A stretch of 53,636 nucleotides of DNA, from the NCBI GenBank assembly GCA_947453295.1, contig CANGGD010000002.1, positions 1-53,636 of the forward strand. Reading direction: 5' to 3'. The notes beneath the pieces are model-generated. The model did no database searches. It saw nothing but the letters and a program-made list of their open reading frames with translations, and had not been told where the DNA came from. Shown one piece after another: positions 43,432 to 53,131 of this stretch; the first letter of the stretch is position 1; the number at the start of each line of letters is the position of its first letter. The DNA is from Chitinophagaceae bacterium. GTDB lineage: Bacteria; Bacteroidota; Bacteroidia; Chitinophagales; Chitinophagaceae. The position numbers and the translations under genes are program-made.

Positions 43432-46400
43432 TTACATGTTTCTACGATATTGTCCACCAACAGCATATAGTGCGTTTGTGATTTCGCCCAGGCTACAATA
43501 TTTTACGGTTTCCATTAGTTCTTCAAACAAGTTGCCATTTTTGATGGCAACATTTTGAATTCTTTTTAGCATTTCAGATTTTTTATCTTGATGCAGTTGT
43601 TTAAAAGTTTCTAATGACGTGATTTGATAATCTTTTTCTTCTTTTGTAGATCGTATAACTTCTGTAGGTAAAATTGTAGGAGAGCCGTCTTTACTTAAAA
43701 AAGTATTTACACCAACGATTGGATATTCGCCAGTATGTTTTAGTGTTTCATAATAAAGACTTTCTTCTTGAATTTTGTTTCTTTGATACATTCTTTCCAT
43801 TGCTCCTAAAACACCGCCTCTCTCTGTAATCCTTTTAAATTCAGTAACCACAGCCTCTTCAACAAGATTCGTTAACTCCTCAATTAAAAAAGAACCTTGC
43901 GTTGGGTTTTCATTTTTTGCAGTGCCAAGCTCTCTGTTAATAATTAACTGAATAGCCATTGCCCTACGAACACTTTCTTCGGTAGGTGTTGTAATAGCCT
44001 CATCGTAAGCGTTAGTATGAAGAGAGTTGCAGTTATCGTAGATTGCATATAGCGCTTGAAGGGTAGTTCTAATGTCATTGAAATCAATTTCTTGAGCATG
44101 TAAACTTCTTCCACTTGTTTGAATATGATATTTTAATTTCTGACTTCTGCTGTTCGCTTTGTATTTTTCTCTCATGGCTTTAGCCCAAATTCTTCTGGCA
44201 ACTCTTCCAATAACACTATATTCAGGATCCATGCCATTGCTAAAAAAGAAAGAAAGATTGGGCGCGAAATCATCAATGTGCATGCCTCTGCTCAAATAAT
44301 ATTCTACGTAAGTAAATCCATTCGATAATGTAAAGGCAAGTTGAGTGATGGGGTTTGCACCGGCCTCAGCAATGTGATATCCGCTTATACTTACACTATA
44401 AAAATTTTCTACTTGATGATTAATAAAATACTGTTGAACATCTCCCATTAGTTTTAATGCAAACTCGGTAGAAAAAATACAAGTGTTTTGTGCTTGGTCT
44501 TCTTTTAAAATATCTGCTTGAACAGTTCCTCTAACTGTTGAAAGCGCTTTCTTTTTTATTTGTAGATAAACATCATTTGGTAACACATCCGCACCACTCA
44601 TTCCTAACAAATGCAAACCTAATCCGTTGTTTCCCTCTGGTAGTTCGGTATTGTATTTTGGTAACAATGAAGCATTAAATTTCTCTGATATAATTTTATT
44701 TACTTCTGCAGTTAAATTATTTTCAATGATATATTTTTCACATTGTTGGTCTATTGCAGCGTTCATAAAAAAAGCTAAAACAATTGGAGCAGGACCATTA
44801 ATAGTCATACTTACAGATGTTTTAGGGTCGCATAAATCAAAGCCGCTGTATAATTTTTTGGCATCATCTACAGAAGCAATACTTACCCCGGCATTACCAA
44901 TTTTTCCATAAATATCTGGACGTAACGCAGGGTCTTCACCATACAGGGTTACGCTATCAAAAGCGGTACTTAATCTTTTTGCCGGTTGCCCTAAACTAAC
45001 ATAATGAAATCTTTTGTTGGTTCGTTCTGGACCGCCCTCGCCAGCAAACATTCTGGTTGGATCTTCGCCTTCTCTTTTTAATGGAAAAACACCAGCAGTG
45101 TATGGAAATTCTCCCGGAACATTTTCCTGTAATTGCCATTTTAAAATGTCGCCCCAGTCTTTATATGTTGGCAAATAAACTTTTGAAAGTTTTGTACCAG
45201 ATAAGCTATTAAAAGTTAAAGGTTGTTTAATGGTTTTATTTCTAACTTGAAATTCGTAGAAATCTTTAGCGTAAACTTCACAGACAGCCGACCAGTTTTC
45301 AATTAATTCAATGTTTTCGGAACTGATTTTTGATTTTGTTTGGTTGATTTGTTTTTGTAAAATATCGTTTAATTCAGGTGAAGAATTATTCAAAATAATT
45401 TCTGTTCCCTTTAATTGATAATATTGACTTGCGCAAACAGATTGATCATAAGTCATTTGATTATACTCTTCAATTTTTTCTCCAATTTCTGCAAGATATC
45501 TCATTCTTTTAGGTGGGATAATTGTAGAAGGAGTTTGAATATCAAGTGAAATGTCCTGAGCTATATTTTTTATAAATTCGATTTTCGTTTTTGTAAATAC
45601 AGTATGGATTATTTTCTCAAACAGCAAATTCATTCCTACGTCATTAAATTGTGCTGCTATAGTTCCAACAATTGGTAATTCTTCATCTTTTGCATCCCAA
45701 ATTTGATGGCTGCGTTTATATTGTTTTCTAATATCATGAAGTGCATCCAGCGCACCAGATTTATCAAACTTATTTAAGCAAATAACATCAGCGTAATCAA
45801 GCATATTAATTTTTTCAAGTTGTGAGGGTGCACCATATTCAGGCGTCATCACATACATGCTTACATTACAATAATCAAGAATAGACGCATCGCTTTGTCC
45901 AACGCCTGCGCTTTCAAGAATAATGAAATCAAAATCAAAAGACTTACAAATATCAATTGCGTCTTGAACGTGTTTGCTTAAAGCTTTATCACTTTCTCTT
46001 GTGGCCAAACTTCTCATATACGCTCTAGGAGAAGAAATTGCATTCATTCTGATTCTGTCTCCCAATAACGCGCCGCCTGTTTTTTTCTTGGATGGATCAA
46101 CAGAAATAACAGCAATGGTTTTGTCGGAAAAAGAATGCAAATACCTTCTAACAAATTCATCTGTTACAGAAGATTTTCCAGCGCCCCCAGTTCCTGTAAT
46201 TCCTAATACAGGAATGTTTTTTGATAAGACCTCTTGTTTATTAATGTTAGTAGTAATACCATTTTCTGCGTTGGATATTAATCTTGCAATTTTTCTTATG
46301 TCTTTTGATTGTGGCAAATACATTGGTTTAGTGTACTCATGATTTTCTTGTAGTTTAAAATCACATTGTTTAACCACATCTTCAATCATTCCTTCTAATC

Positions 46401-46779
46401 CCATTTGTCTACCATCATCAGGTGAATAAATTTTGGTAATTCCATATTGATGAAGGATTTCAATTTCGCTCGGAAGAATAGTACCACCACCACCACCAAA
46501 AATTTTTATGTGACCACAACCATTTTCATCTAACAAGTCCTTCATGTATTTAAAAAACTCTACATGTCCGCCTTGGTAGCTTGTAATGGCAATTCCTTGA
46601 ACATCTTCTTCGATGGCGCATTCTACAATTTCAGCAACACTTCTATTGTGTCCGAGGTGAATGATTTCAGCTCCTTTACTTTGCATAATTCTACGCATGA
46701 TATTGATAGCAGCATCGTGCCCATCGAATAAAGAAGCGGCAGTTACTAATCTAATTGTATGATTTGTTGAGAAGCCCAT
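43432..46779 (-). CDS. icmF: Fused isobutyryl-CoA mutase (IcmF)
   Basis: IcmF is a coenzyme B12-dependent mutase fused to its own G-protein chaperone (1115 residues). Residues 1-135 form the cobalamin-binding domain with base-off His21 in FDGHDAA and GGGGG (95-99). Residues about 185-420 form a MeaB-like GTPase with P-loop GTGGAGKSS (196-204). Residues about 520-1115 form the mutase barrel, with [40 protein letters not shown]-like and [23 protein letters not shown]. It interconverts isobutyryl- and n-butyryl-CoA, or related branched acyl-CoAs. A -7 box TAAATTTG (46834-46841, minus) lies 54 nt upstream. Confidence 0.95.
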   Translation of the reverse strand: MGFSTNHTIRLVTAASLFDGHDAAINIMRRIMQSKGAEIIHLGHNRSVAEIVECAIEEDVQGIAITSYQGGHVEFFKYMKDLLDENGCGHIKIFGGGGGTILPSEIEILHQYGITKIYSPDDGRQMGLEGMIEDVVKQCDFKLQENHEYTKPMYLPQSKDIRKIARLISNAENGITTNINKQEVLSKNIPVLGITGTGGAGKSSVTDEFVRRYLHSFSDKTIAVISVDPSKKKTGGALLGDRIRMNAISSPRAYMRSLATRESDKALSKHVQDAIDICKSFDFDFIILESAGVGQSDASILDYCNVSMYVMTPEYGAPSQLEKINMLDYADVICLNKFDKSGALDALHDIRKQYKRSHQIWDAKDEELPIVGTIAAQFNDVGMNLLFEKIIHTVFTKTKIEFIKNIAQDISLDIQTPSTIIPPKRMRYLAEIGEKIEEYNQMTYDQSVCASQYYQLKGTEIILNNSSPELNDILQKQINQTKSKISSENIELIENWSAVCEVYAKDFYEFQVRNKTIKQPLTFNSLSGTKLSKVYLPTYKDWGDILKWQLQENVPGEFPYTAGVFPLKREGEDPTRMFAGEGGPERTNKRFHYVSLGQPAKRLSTAFDSVTLYGEDPALRPDIYGKIGNAGVSIASVDDAKKLYSGFDLCDPKTSVSMTINGPAPIVLAFFMNAAIDQQCEKYIIENNLTAEVNKIISEKFNASLLPKYNTELPEGNNGLGLHLLGMSGADVLPNDVYLQIKKKALSTVRGTVQADILKEDQAQNTCIFSTEFALKLMGDVQQYFINHQVENFYSVSISGYHIAEAGANPITQLAFTLSNGFTYVEYYLSRGMHIDDFAPNLSFFFSNGMDPEYSVIGRVARRIWAKAMREKYKANSRSQKLKYHIQTSGRSLHAQEIDFNDIRTTLQALYAIYDNCNSLHTNAYDEAITTPTEESVRRAMAIQLIINRELGTAKNENPTQGSFLIEELTNLVEEAVVTEFKRITERGGVLGAMERMYQRNKIQEESLYYETLKHTGEYPIVGVNTFLSKDGSPTILPTEVIRSTKEEKDYQITSLETFKQLHQDKKSEMLKRIQNVAIKNGNLFEELMETVKYCSLGEITNALYAVGGQYRRNM

Positions 46780-46833
46780 TGTTTAGAAATTTTTGAAAAA
46801 ACCGACAAAAATTCACCCTTTTTTTTATCGCCA

Positions 46834-46841
46834 CAAATTTA
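46834..46841 (-). promoter_or_regulatory. -7 promoter element of icmF
   Basis: TAAATTTG on the minus strand matches TAnnTTTG and lies 54 nt before the icmF ATG. Confidence 0.4.
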
Positions 46842-46877
46842 CAGATAAAAACGTAGTAAAATTCTAAACTAAACTAA

Positions 46878-47633
46878 TTAAGATTTCATAAAAAAGGTAA
46901 GCGAAGCAAATTCTTCAACACTTAATGTTTCGGCCCTTCTATTAAAAATATCTTTTTGCAATTCTTCAGGAGAGAATTGACCCTTTAATGCATTTCGGAG
47001 TGTTTTTCTTCTTTGATTAAAAGCGGTTTTTACTAAAACCCAAAATGCTCTTTCCGATTTTACAACTAATGGGGTTTGTTTTTTTGTTAATCTGATAACA
47101 CCACTCATTACTTTAGGAGGAGGATTAAAACAATCGGGCGCCACATCAAAAAGATATTCAACATCATAATAAGCTTGCATAAAAACGCTTATTACACCAT
47201 ATACTTTTGAACCGGAAGGTGATGCAACCCTTTCAGCTACTTCTTTTTGAAACATACCAATGATAACTGGAACGCTCTCCTTCCAGTCTAAAATTTTAAA
47301 TAAAATTTGAGTAGAAATATTATATGGAAAATTTCCTATTACTGTAAATGGCTCATTGAAGGGCATCTCAATATCTAAAAAACTTTTAGAAATAATTTTG
47401 TCTGCTAGAATTGGATATTGATTTTTTAAATAAACTACTTTTTCTTCATCAAGTTCAACAGCCAAAAAGTTGATGTCTTTAATTTTAATAAGTTCTTTAG
47501 TTAATGCTCCTGCACCTGGTCCAACTTCTACAAGATTATTGAATGAATGCGAAGAGAGGCTTTCTACAATCTTTTGTATGATAGATTCATTTTTTAAAAA
47601 ATGCTGACCAAGAGATTTTTTTAACGTGTACAT
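46878..47633 (-). CDS. rsmA: 16S rRNA (A1518/A1519) dimethyltransferase
   Basis: RsmA (KsgA) dimethylates two adenosines in the 3' hairpin of 16S rRNA using SAM. LGQHFLKN, the SAM-binding motif VEVGPGAGALTKELI, NFPYNIS (motif IV) and the C-terminal helical domain FNQRRKTLRNALKG are all present. The 251-residue length is normal. A -7 box TACATTTG (47639-47646, minus) lies 5 nt before the ATG, predicting a nearly leaderless message. It is divergent from pdxA. Confidence 0.97.
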   Translation of the reverse strand: MYTLKKSLGQHFLKNESIIQKIVESLSSHSFNNLVEVGPGAGALTKELIKIKDINFLAVELDEEKVVYLKNQYPILADKIISKSFLDIEMPFNEPFTVIGNFPYNISTQILFKILDWKESVPVIIGMFQKEVAERVASPSGSKVYGVISVFMQAYYDVEYLFDVAPDCFNPPPKVMSGVIRLTKKQTPLVVKSERAFWVLVKTAFNQRRKTLRNALKGQFSPEELQKDIFNRRAETLSVEEFASLTFFMKS

Positions 47634-47638
47634 TTATG

Positions 47639-47646
47639 CAAATGTA
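47639..47646 (-). promoter_or_regulatory. -7 promoter element of rsmA
   Basis: TACATTTG on the minus strand matches TAnnTTTG and lies 5 nt from the rsmA ATG. Confidence 0.5.
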
Positions 47647-47760
47647 AGTGAATTGAAACCATTGGTTGACGTATGAAAGAACACTTGCCAATTTGATTTT
47701 AAAGAACTGAATACAAAGCAAAAAATAATATCGTATTTTTACCCCTTAAAGATTTGATTC

Positions 47761-48852
47761 ATGAGTGTAACTTCTGAAATAAAACCCATCATCGGATTTA
47801 CTTGCGGTGATATTAATGGAATAGGGTTAGAATTAATAATAAAAGTGTTAAGCGATAATAGAGTATTGGATATCTGTACTCCTGTTGTGTTTGCAAACAA
47901 CAAAGCCATTAATTTTTACAGAAAAACGCTTCCAGAAACAAATATGAATTTGGCAATTGTAAAAGATTCCACCAAGATTAACCCTAAGCAAATTAATGTA
48001 TTCAATTGTTGGGAAGAAGAAGTGGCAATAACGCCTGGAACAATGAATGATATAGGCGGAAAATATGCAGTTATTAGTCTAACCACTGCAGCAAATGCTT
48101 TAAAGGCGGGCAAGATAGATGGCTTAGTGACCATGCCTATTCATAAAAAGAATATTCAAACATCCGACTTTAATTATACTGGACACACGCCTTATCTTAA
48201 AAAATTATTTGAATTAAGTGATGTGGTGATGTTGATGGTGGCTGCAAATATGAAAATTGGTTTACTAACTGAACATTTGCCAGTGAAAGACGTTTCACAA
48301 GTAATTACAAAAGCTAGTATCATCAGCAAGTTGAACGTGATGAATCAGTCTTTGAAAAAAGATTTTGGAATTACAAAACCTAAAATTGCTGTACTAGGAT
48401 TAAATCCACATGCAGGAGATGAGGGATTAATTGGAAAAGAAGAAATTGAAATCATAAAACCAGCAATAATAGAAGCAAAACAAAAAGATATTTTTTGTTT
48501 TGGGCCTTATAGTGCAGATGCTTTTTTCGCAAGGGGACAGCATGAAAAATTTGATGCAGTACTTGCCTTATATCATGATCAAGGGTTAATACCGTTCAAA
48601 TCTCTTTCTTTGGGAGAAGGAATTAATTATACTGCAGGAATGAAAGCCGTAAGAACATCGCCCGATCATGGAACAGCATTTGATATTGCGGGGAAAGGTA
48701 TTGCAGACGAAACATCTTCTAGACAAGCCTTATATGGGTGTATTGATATTATTAATAATCGAAAAGAGTTTACAACACAAAGATCTAATCCACTCAAAAA
48801 AATGAGTACCGCTATTGTAGCGAATGCGGTTGATGAAAAAATTATAGAATAA
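47761..48852 (+). CDS. pdxA: 4-hydroxythreonine-4-phosphate dehydrogenase
   Basis: PdxA oxidises 4-phosphohydroxy-threonine in DXP-dependent pyridoxal-phosphate synthesis. The N-terminal GFTCGDINGIGLELI, the metal/substrate site TGHTPYLKKLF, LGLNPHAGDEGLIGKEE, and YHDQGLIPFKSL with RTSPDHGTAFDIAGKG are recognised. The 363-residue length is normal. pdxJ is not in the window. The stop is 4 bp from the convergent regulator stop. Confidence 0.97.
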   Translation: MSVTSEIKPIIGFTCGDINGIGLELIIKVLSDNRVLDICTPVVFANNKAINFYRKTLPETNMNLAIVKDSTKINPKQINVFNCWEEEVAITPGTMNDIGGKYAVISLTTAANALKAGKIDGLVTMPIHKKNIQTSDFNYTGHTPYLKKLFELSDVVMLMVAANMKIGLLTEHLPVKDVSQVITKASIISKLNVMNQSLKKDFGITKPKIAVLGLNPHAGDEGLIGKEEIEIIKPAIIEAKQKDIFCFGPYSADAFFARGQHEKFDAVLALYHDQGLIPFKSLSLGEGINYTAGMKAVRTSPDHGTAFDIAGKGIADETSSRQALYGCIDIINNRKEFTTQRSNPLKKMSTAIVANAVDEKIIE

Positions 48853-48856
48853 TAGA

Positions 48857-49174
48857 TTAAGATTCTATTTGATAATGGATGAGCTTTTCTTTATTTCTAT
48901 CATAAGAATTTATAGCTACAAAAAACTCTTCCAACATTAATTTTCCTTTGTTTGTTATTTTACAAATAGTTAATGGATAGTTTCCTTTAAATTGTTTTGT
49001 AATTATTACATAATCAAATTGCTGAAGTTTATTTAATTGAGTGCTTAAGTTTCCTGCTGTTATTTTTAACTCCTTTTGTATAAACATAAAATCCGCTTCG
49101 CCTTGAATATTCAATAAAGACATGATAGAAAGCCGTGCATTAGAAAGTAAAATTGGATCCAATTCTATGTACAT
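48857..49174 (-). CDS. Small winged-helix transcriptional regulator
   Basis: The 105-residue protein is a single winged-helix domain of the type annotated as 'transcriptional regulator, winged helix DNA-binding' (PF13601-like). LSNARLSIMSLLN is the first helix, MFIQKELKITAGNLSTQLNKLQQFDYV the helix-turn-helix, and GNYPLTICKITNKGKLMLEEFF the wing. Such proteins usually control their own operon or a membrane-protein neighbour; here no target is adjacent. The region upstream is non-coding for 398 bp. Confidence 0.82.
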   Translation of the reverse strand: MYIELDPILLSNARLSIMSLLNIQGEADFMFIQKELKITAGNLSTQLNKLQQFDYVIITKQFKGNYPLTICKITNKGKLMLEEFFVAINSYDRNKEKLIHYQIES

Positions 49175-49572
49175 AAAACAAAATTATTTGTAAATATAAT
49201 TAGTTTGTTTTTCAAACCAAATTAATTTTAATTCCATAAAGTCATTTGAAAAACAATTACTTATAAAAAAAACCAATTGCTTTTTTTAAAAATATTAAAG
49301 ATAATCAACACGTTAAGTATTATAAAAAAACACAAATCAAAGCTTAGCTTTCATAAAACTTTTACACATTTTTGAATAATAATTTTTTTTTGTGGCTGCA
49401 AATTGTAATTTAGCAGTAGAATTTAATGGGTTAGTAAGTACAAAGGGTCAATAGAAATATTGGCCCTTTTACTTTTTATCATCTTCAGAAAAATTAGTTT
49501 TAAATTTTTTCTTTTTTACAAAAAAACAATTCAGTTTTTTTTCTTTAATGATTTTGAAATTACATTTACCGA
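49175..49572. other. 398-bp gap with a possible small RNA
   Basis: There is no coding ORF of quality. The left 200 bp are A/T-rich and featureless apart from the regulator's leader. On the right a free-standing terminator hairpin at 49442-49469 has no gene ending before it on either strand. A segment with TGGCTGCAAATTG and TAATTTAG (49394-49415) is a loose promoter candidate for a short transcript ending there. Confidence 0.4.
49442..49470 (+). terminator. Orphan Rho-independent terminator
   Basis: A 12-bp stem (AAAGGGTCAATA with its complement, one G-T pair) closes on a GAAA tetraloop and runs into TTTTACTTTTTAT. It is 590 bp past pdxA, with the opposite-strand regulator in between, and 103 bp before radA. 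Confidence 0.8.
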
Positions 49573-50946
49573 ATGAGTAAAACCAAATCATCTTTTTTTT
49601 GTCAGCAATGTGGGTATGAAAGTACAAAGTGGTTGGGCAAATGTCCATCATGTATTCAATGGAATACTTTTGTTGAAGAAGTAATAGTTAAAGGGAATGA
49701 TAAAAATCAAAAAGAAGATTGGAAAGAGTACAGTGGAAATCAAAAAGTAAAAACGGTTTCAATTCACGATGTAAGCAGTGCAGAAGAAAAAAGAATAATC
49801 ACCGAAGACGCTGAGTTAAATAGAGTATTAGGTGGAGGCATCGTGCTTGGGAGTATTGTACTTGTAGCAGGAGAACCTGGCATAGGAAAATCTACTTTGT
49901 TTTTACAAAATGGATTGCAATTAAAAAATATAACTACATTATATATTAGTGGAGAAGAGAGCGAGCAGCAAATTAAAATGAGAGCCAATAGAATTGGAAT
50001 TTCAAATGAACAGTTTTATTTACTTACAGAAACAGATACCAATATTATTTTTAAAGAAATAAAAAAGCTAAAACCACAATTGGTAATTGTAGATTCTATT
50101 CAAACTTTACAATCTCCGTTTGTGGAGTCATCTCCTGGTAGTGTTAGTCAAATTAGAGAAGCCGCCTCTGAATTACAACGATTTGCAAAAGAAACCAATA
50201 TTCCTGTTTTTATGATAGGGCATATCACTAAAGACGGAAATATTGCTGGTCCCAAAATTTTAGAGCATATGGTTGATACCGTATTGCAGTTTGAGGGAGA
50301 CAGGCATTATGCGTATAGAATCTTAAGAACATTAAAAAACAGATTTGGATCTACATCTGAGTTAGGCATTTATGAAATGACTGGAACGGGAATGCGTCCA
50401 GTAGCGAATCCAAGTGAAATATTAATCACACAGAAGGATGATCAACTATCTGGTATAGCCATTGCAGCAACCATGGAAGGCATTCGACCTTTATTAATAG
50501 AAACCCAGGCATTGGTTACTCAAAGTGTATATGGTACACCGCAAAGAACGGTTAGCGGTTTTGATTTAAGAAGACTTCAGTTATTATTAGCAGTTTTAGA
50601 AAAAAGAGGCGGTTTTCATTTTGGTGTGAAAGATGTATTTGTAAATATAGCTGGAGGAATTAAAGTAGAAGACCCCTCCATAGATTTGGCTATTGTTACT
50701 TCATTATTGAGTAGCTATGAAGATATTTCAATTCCCCAAAATATTTGTTTTGCAGGAGAGGTTGGGTTAAGTGGAGAAATAAGAGCTGTAAATAGAATTG
50801 AACAAAGAATTGCAGAAGCAGAAAAACTCGGCTTCGAAAAAATTGTTGTGAGCAAGTACAACTCAAAGTCGCTAGATAAATTAAAATCAAAAATTGAAAT
50901 CATCTCTTTAGGAAAAGTAGAAGAGCTTTGTAATTTATTGTTTTAA
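49573..50946 (+). CDS. radA: DNA repair protein RadA
   Basis: RadA (Sms) is a RecA-like branch-migration helicase used in recombination. The C4 zinc finger CQQCGYESTKWLGKCPSC is at the N-terminus. Walker A GEPGIGKSTL, Walker B QLVIVDSIQTL and the RadA-specific KNRFGSTSELGIYEM follow, then a C-terminal Lon-protease-like domain (SVYGTPQRTVSGFDLRRLQLLLAVLEKRGG, NIAGGIKVEDPSIDLA). The 457-residue length is normal. It precedes comF by 9 bp; both are linked to DNA uptake and recombination in naturally competent bacteria. Confidence 0.97.
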   Translation: MSKTKSSFFCQQCGYESTKWLGKCPSCIQWNTFVEEVIVKGNDKNQKEDWKEYSGNQKVKTVSIHDVSSAEEKRIITEDAELNRVLGGGIVLGSIVLVAGEPGIGKSTLFLQNGLQLKNITTLYISGEESEQQIKMRANRIGISNEQFYLLTETDTNIIFKEIKKLKPQLVIVDSIQTLQSPFVESSPGSVSQIREAASELQRFAKETNIPVFMIGHITKDGNIAGPKILEHMVDTVLQFEGDRHYAYRILRTLKNRFGSTSELGIYEMTGTGMRPVANPSEILITQKDDQLSGIAIAATMEGIRPLLIETQALVTQSVYGTPQRTVSGFDLRRLQLLLAVLEKRGGFHFGVKDVFVNIAGGIKVEDPSIDLAIVTSLLSSYEDISIPQNICFAGEVGLSGEIRAVNRIEQRIAEAEKLGFEKIVVSKYNSKSLDKLKSKIEIISLGKVEELCNLLF

Positions 50947-50955
50947 ATCGTATCC

Positions 50956-51657
50956 ATGTTTTTATTAGAAACGGTATTAGAAAACGCGCTTCATCTTTTT
51001 TATCCTCATCTATGTGATGGTTGTGGCAATGATCAAATTGCAAAAAATCAAATGCTTTGTTATCGATGTTTGAAAAGATTACCAACAACCAATTTTATTG
51101 ATTTTCCAGATAATAGTGTTGAAAGATTATTCAGAGGAAGATTACCCATTACAATTGGACATAGCGAATATTTTTTTTCGAAAGGAAAACTGATTCAGCA
51201 TTTATTACACCAACTTAAATATAAATCGAATAAAGAAATCGGTTTTTATTTAGGAGAAATGATGGGCCAAACTATTTTACAAAGCAATCGTTTTTTAAAT
51301 CCTGATATCATCATTCCAATGCCAATCAGCAAAGAAAAAGAAATAAAAAGAGGATATAATCAAGCAAATATTATTGCAATGGGCTTGAGTAAAATATTGA
51401 AAATACCAGTTAGCTCATCGTTTATCAGTAAAACACACAATACAGAATCTCAAACAAATAAAAACAGATCAGAAAGATGGAAAAATGTAGAAGGTAGTTT
51501 TGTGATTAATAAAATGGAACAATTAATCAACAAAAGTATTTTACTAATAGATGATGTAATTACAACCGGAGCAACAATAGAAGCATGTGGAAATATGATA
51601 TTAAAAATCCCCGGCACGCAATTAAGTGTGGCTTCTCTTGCCATTGTAACAAAATAA
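50956..51657 (+). CDS. comF: ComF family protein (phosphoribosyltransferase-like)
   Basis: The 233-residue protein has an N-terminal zinc-finger-like segment (CDGCGNDQIAKNQMLCYRC) and a C-terminal PRTase-like domain with the PRPP-type loop ILLIDDVITTGATIEACG. KRGYNQANIIAMGLSK and TQTNKNRSERWKNVEGSF-like segments are typical of ComF. ComF helps bring single-stranded DNA into the cytosol during transformation; in many Bacteroidota the role is untested. It is 9 bp after radA. Confidence 0.93.
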   Translation: MFLLETVLENALHLFYPHLCDGCGNDQIAKNQMLCYRCLKRLPTTNFIDFPDNSVERLFRGRLPITIGHSEYFFSKGKLIQHLLHQLKYKSNKEIGFYLGEMMGQTILQSNRFLNPDIIIPMPISKEKEIKRGYNQANIIAMGLSKILKIPVSSSFISKTHNTESQTNKNRSERWKNVEGSFVINKMEQLINKSILLIDDVITTGATIEACGNMILKIPGTQLSVASLAIVTK

Positions 51658-51669
51658 AAAATTTAAATC

Positions 51670-51677
51670 TACATTTG
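51670..51677 (+). promoter_or_regulatory. -7 promoter element of the lipoprotein gene
   Basis: TACATTTG matches TAnnTTTG and lies 4 nt before the ATG at 51682. Confidence 0.45.
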
Positions 51678-51681
51678 AAAA

Positions 51682-53091
51682 ATGAGAAGGCTATATACAC
51701 AAAGTATTTTCTTACTAATATTATGCTTTATCTTTTTTACTGCATGTAAAAAAGAAGTCTTTACAAACGATTCCAATGCGATGATAACAAAGAGTACAGA
51801 CTCTGTTAAATTCGATACCGTTTTTACTTCAGTAGGCTCTGTTACACAATATTTTAAAATAAGAAATAACAACAATCTTGCTATTCGCATTTCAACAATT
51901 AAGTTAATGGGGGGAGCAACATCACCCTACAAACTTAATATTGATGGAGTATCCAATTCGGAGGTTCGTGATCTTGAATTACCAGCGAATGATAGCATAT
52001 ATGTATTTGTTTCATTAACTATCAACCCAAATAGTAATAGTCTCCCCTTTATTGTTAGTGATAGCATTCTGATTAGCTGGAATGGTAACAATCAATTTGT
52101 GCAACTTGAAGGATACGGACAAAATGCTCATTTTATCAATCATCAAACTATTCATAATGATACAGCCTGGAATAATGATTTGCCTTATGTAATAGTAGGC
52201 CAGTTAAAAATTGACAGCGCCGCAACATTATCATTGCTTCCTGGTTGTAAAATATTTACTCATGCCAATTCAAAAATTTTAGTAAACGGAACATTGTTGG
52301 TGAATGGAGAAAAAAACAAAGAGGTGATTTTTACTGGAGATAGATTAGATGAATATTACAAAGACATACCCGGTAGTTGGCCTGGACTATATTTTAATAC
52401 TTCCAGCAAAAAAAATATTTTAAAATATGCCATTATAAAAAACGCAATCAGAGGAATAGAGGTAAATAATCCATCTGAAACTGCAGATCCAAAATTAACT
52501 ATTCATCAAACAATAATAGACAATGCTATTGAATATGGAATATTTGCACACAATAGCAGTATAGATATTGACAATAGCATTATTTCAAATTGCAAAAATA
52601 ATATTCAGATAGAATTAGGTGGAGTGTATAATTTTACAAATTGCACAGCCGTGGGATATTCAACTAAATTTATATCACACGATAAACCAGTGCTTCAAAC
52701 AAATAATTTTTATGAAGAGAACGGAACAATTTTTAAAAAAGATTTAACCGCCACATTTAAAAATTGTATTTTTTGGGGATCAGGAGGTTTAAATGAAACC
52801 GAAATTTTATTTCAAAAAGAAGAAGGGGCTTTATATCAAGTAACGCTAGAAAACTGTTTGTATAAATCCAATCAGGAGCCGTCTTTTATTAGTATTCTTT
52901 CTTGTATCAATAACCAAAATCCCTCTTTTGATAGTGTGGATGTTTATAATAACTACTTTGATTTTAGAACAACGAAAGACAATACTTCTCCTAATATTAA
53001 TGCAGGAACATCAACTAATTTCTCAAAAGATTTAGACGACAAAATCAGAATGATAGGAATAACTGATATTGGATGTTATGAAAAACAATAA
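51682..53091 (+). CDS. Lipoprotein with right-handed beta-helix repeats
   Basis: The 469-residue protein has a lipoprotein signal (MRRLYTQSIFLLILCFIFFTACKKE, lipobox FTAC with Cys22). After it comes an Ig-like domain of about 110 residues (TQYFKIRNNNNLAIRISTIKLMGG). A parallel beta-helix follows (SAATLSLLPGCKIFTHANSKILVNGTLLVNGE, GIEVNNPSETADPKLTIHQTIIDNAIEYGIFAHNSSIDIDNSIISN). The repeats resemble pectate-lyase/PbH1 proteins but I see no lytic residues. It is conserved in Bacteroidota without a named function, and its place is the outer membrane or surface. Confidence 0.82.
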   Translation: MRRLYTQSIFLLILCFIFFTACKKEVFTNDSNAMITKSTDSVKFDTVFTSVGSVTQYFKIRNNNNLAIRISTIKLMGGATSPYKLNIDGVSNSEVRDLELPANDSIYVFVSLTINPNSNSLPFIVSDSILISWNGNNQFVQLEGYGQNAHFINHQTIHNDTAWNNDLPYVIVGQLKIDSAATLSLLPGCKIFTHANSKILVNGTLLVNGEKNKEVIFTGDRLDEYYKDIPGSWPGLYFNTSSKKNILKYAIIKNAIRGIEVNNPSETADPKLTIHQTIIDNAIEYGIFAHNSSIDIDNSIISNCKNNIQIELGGVYNFTNCTAVGYSTKFISHDKPVLQTNNFYEENGTIFKKDLTATFKNCIFWGSGGLNETEILFQKEEGALYQVTLENCLYKSNQEPSFISILSCINNQNPSFDSVDVYNNYFDFRTTKDNTSPNINAGTSTNFSKDLDDKIRMIGITDIGCYEKQ

Positions 53092-53131
53092 TCAACTTGA
53101 ATAAAGGAAGTTTTTTGTTTTAAATTGCATT

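Noticed and set aside
45974-46342. 122-codon ORF antisense to icmF
   Set aside because: It lies fully inside the IcmF GTPase domain on the other strand and shows no own motif.
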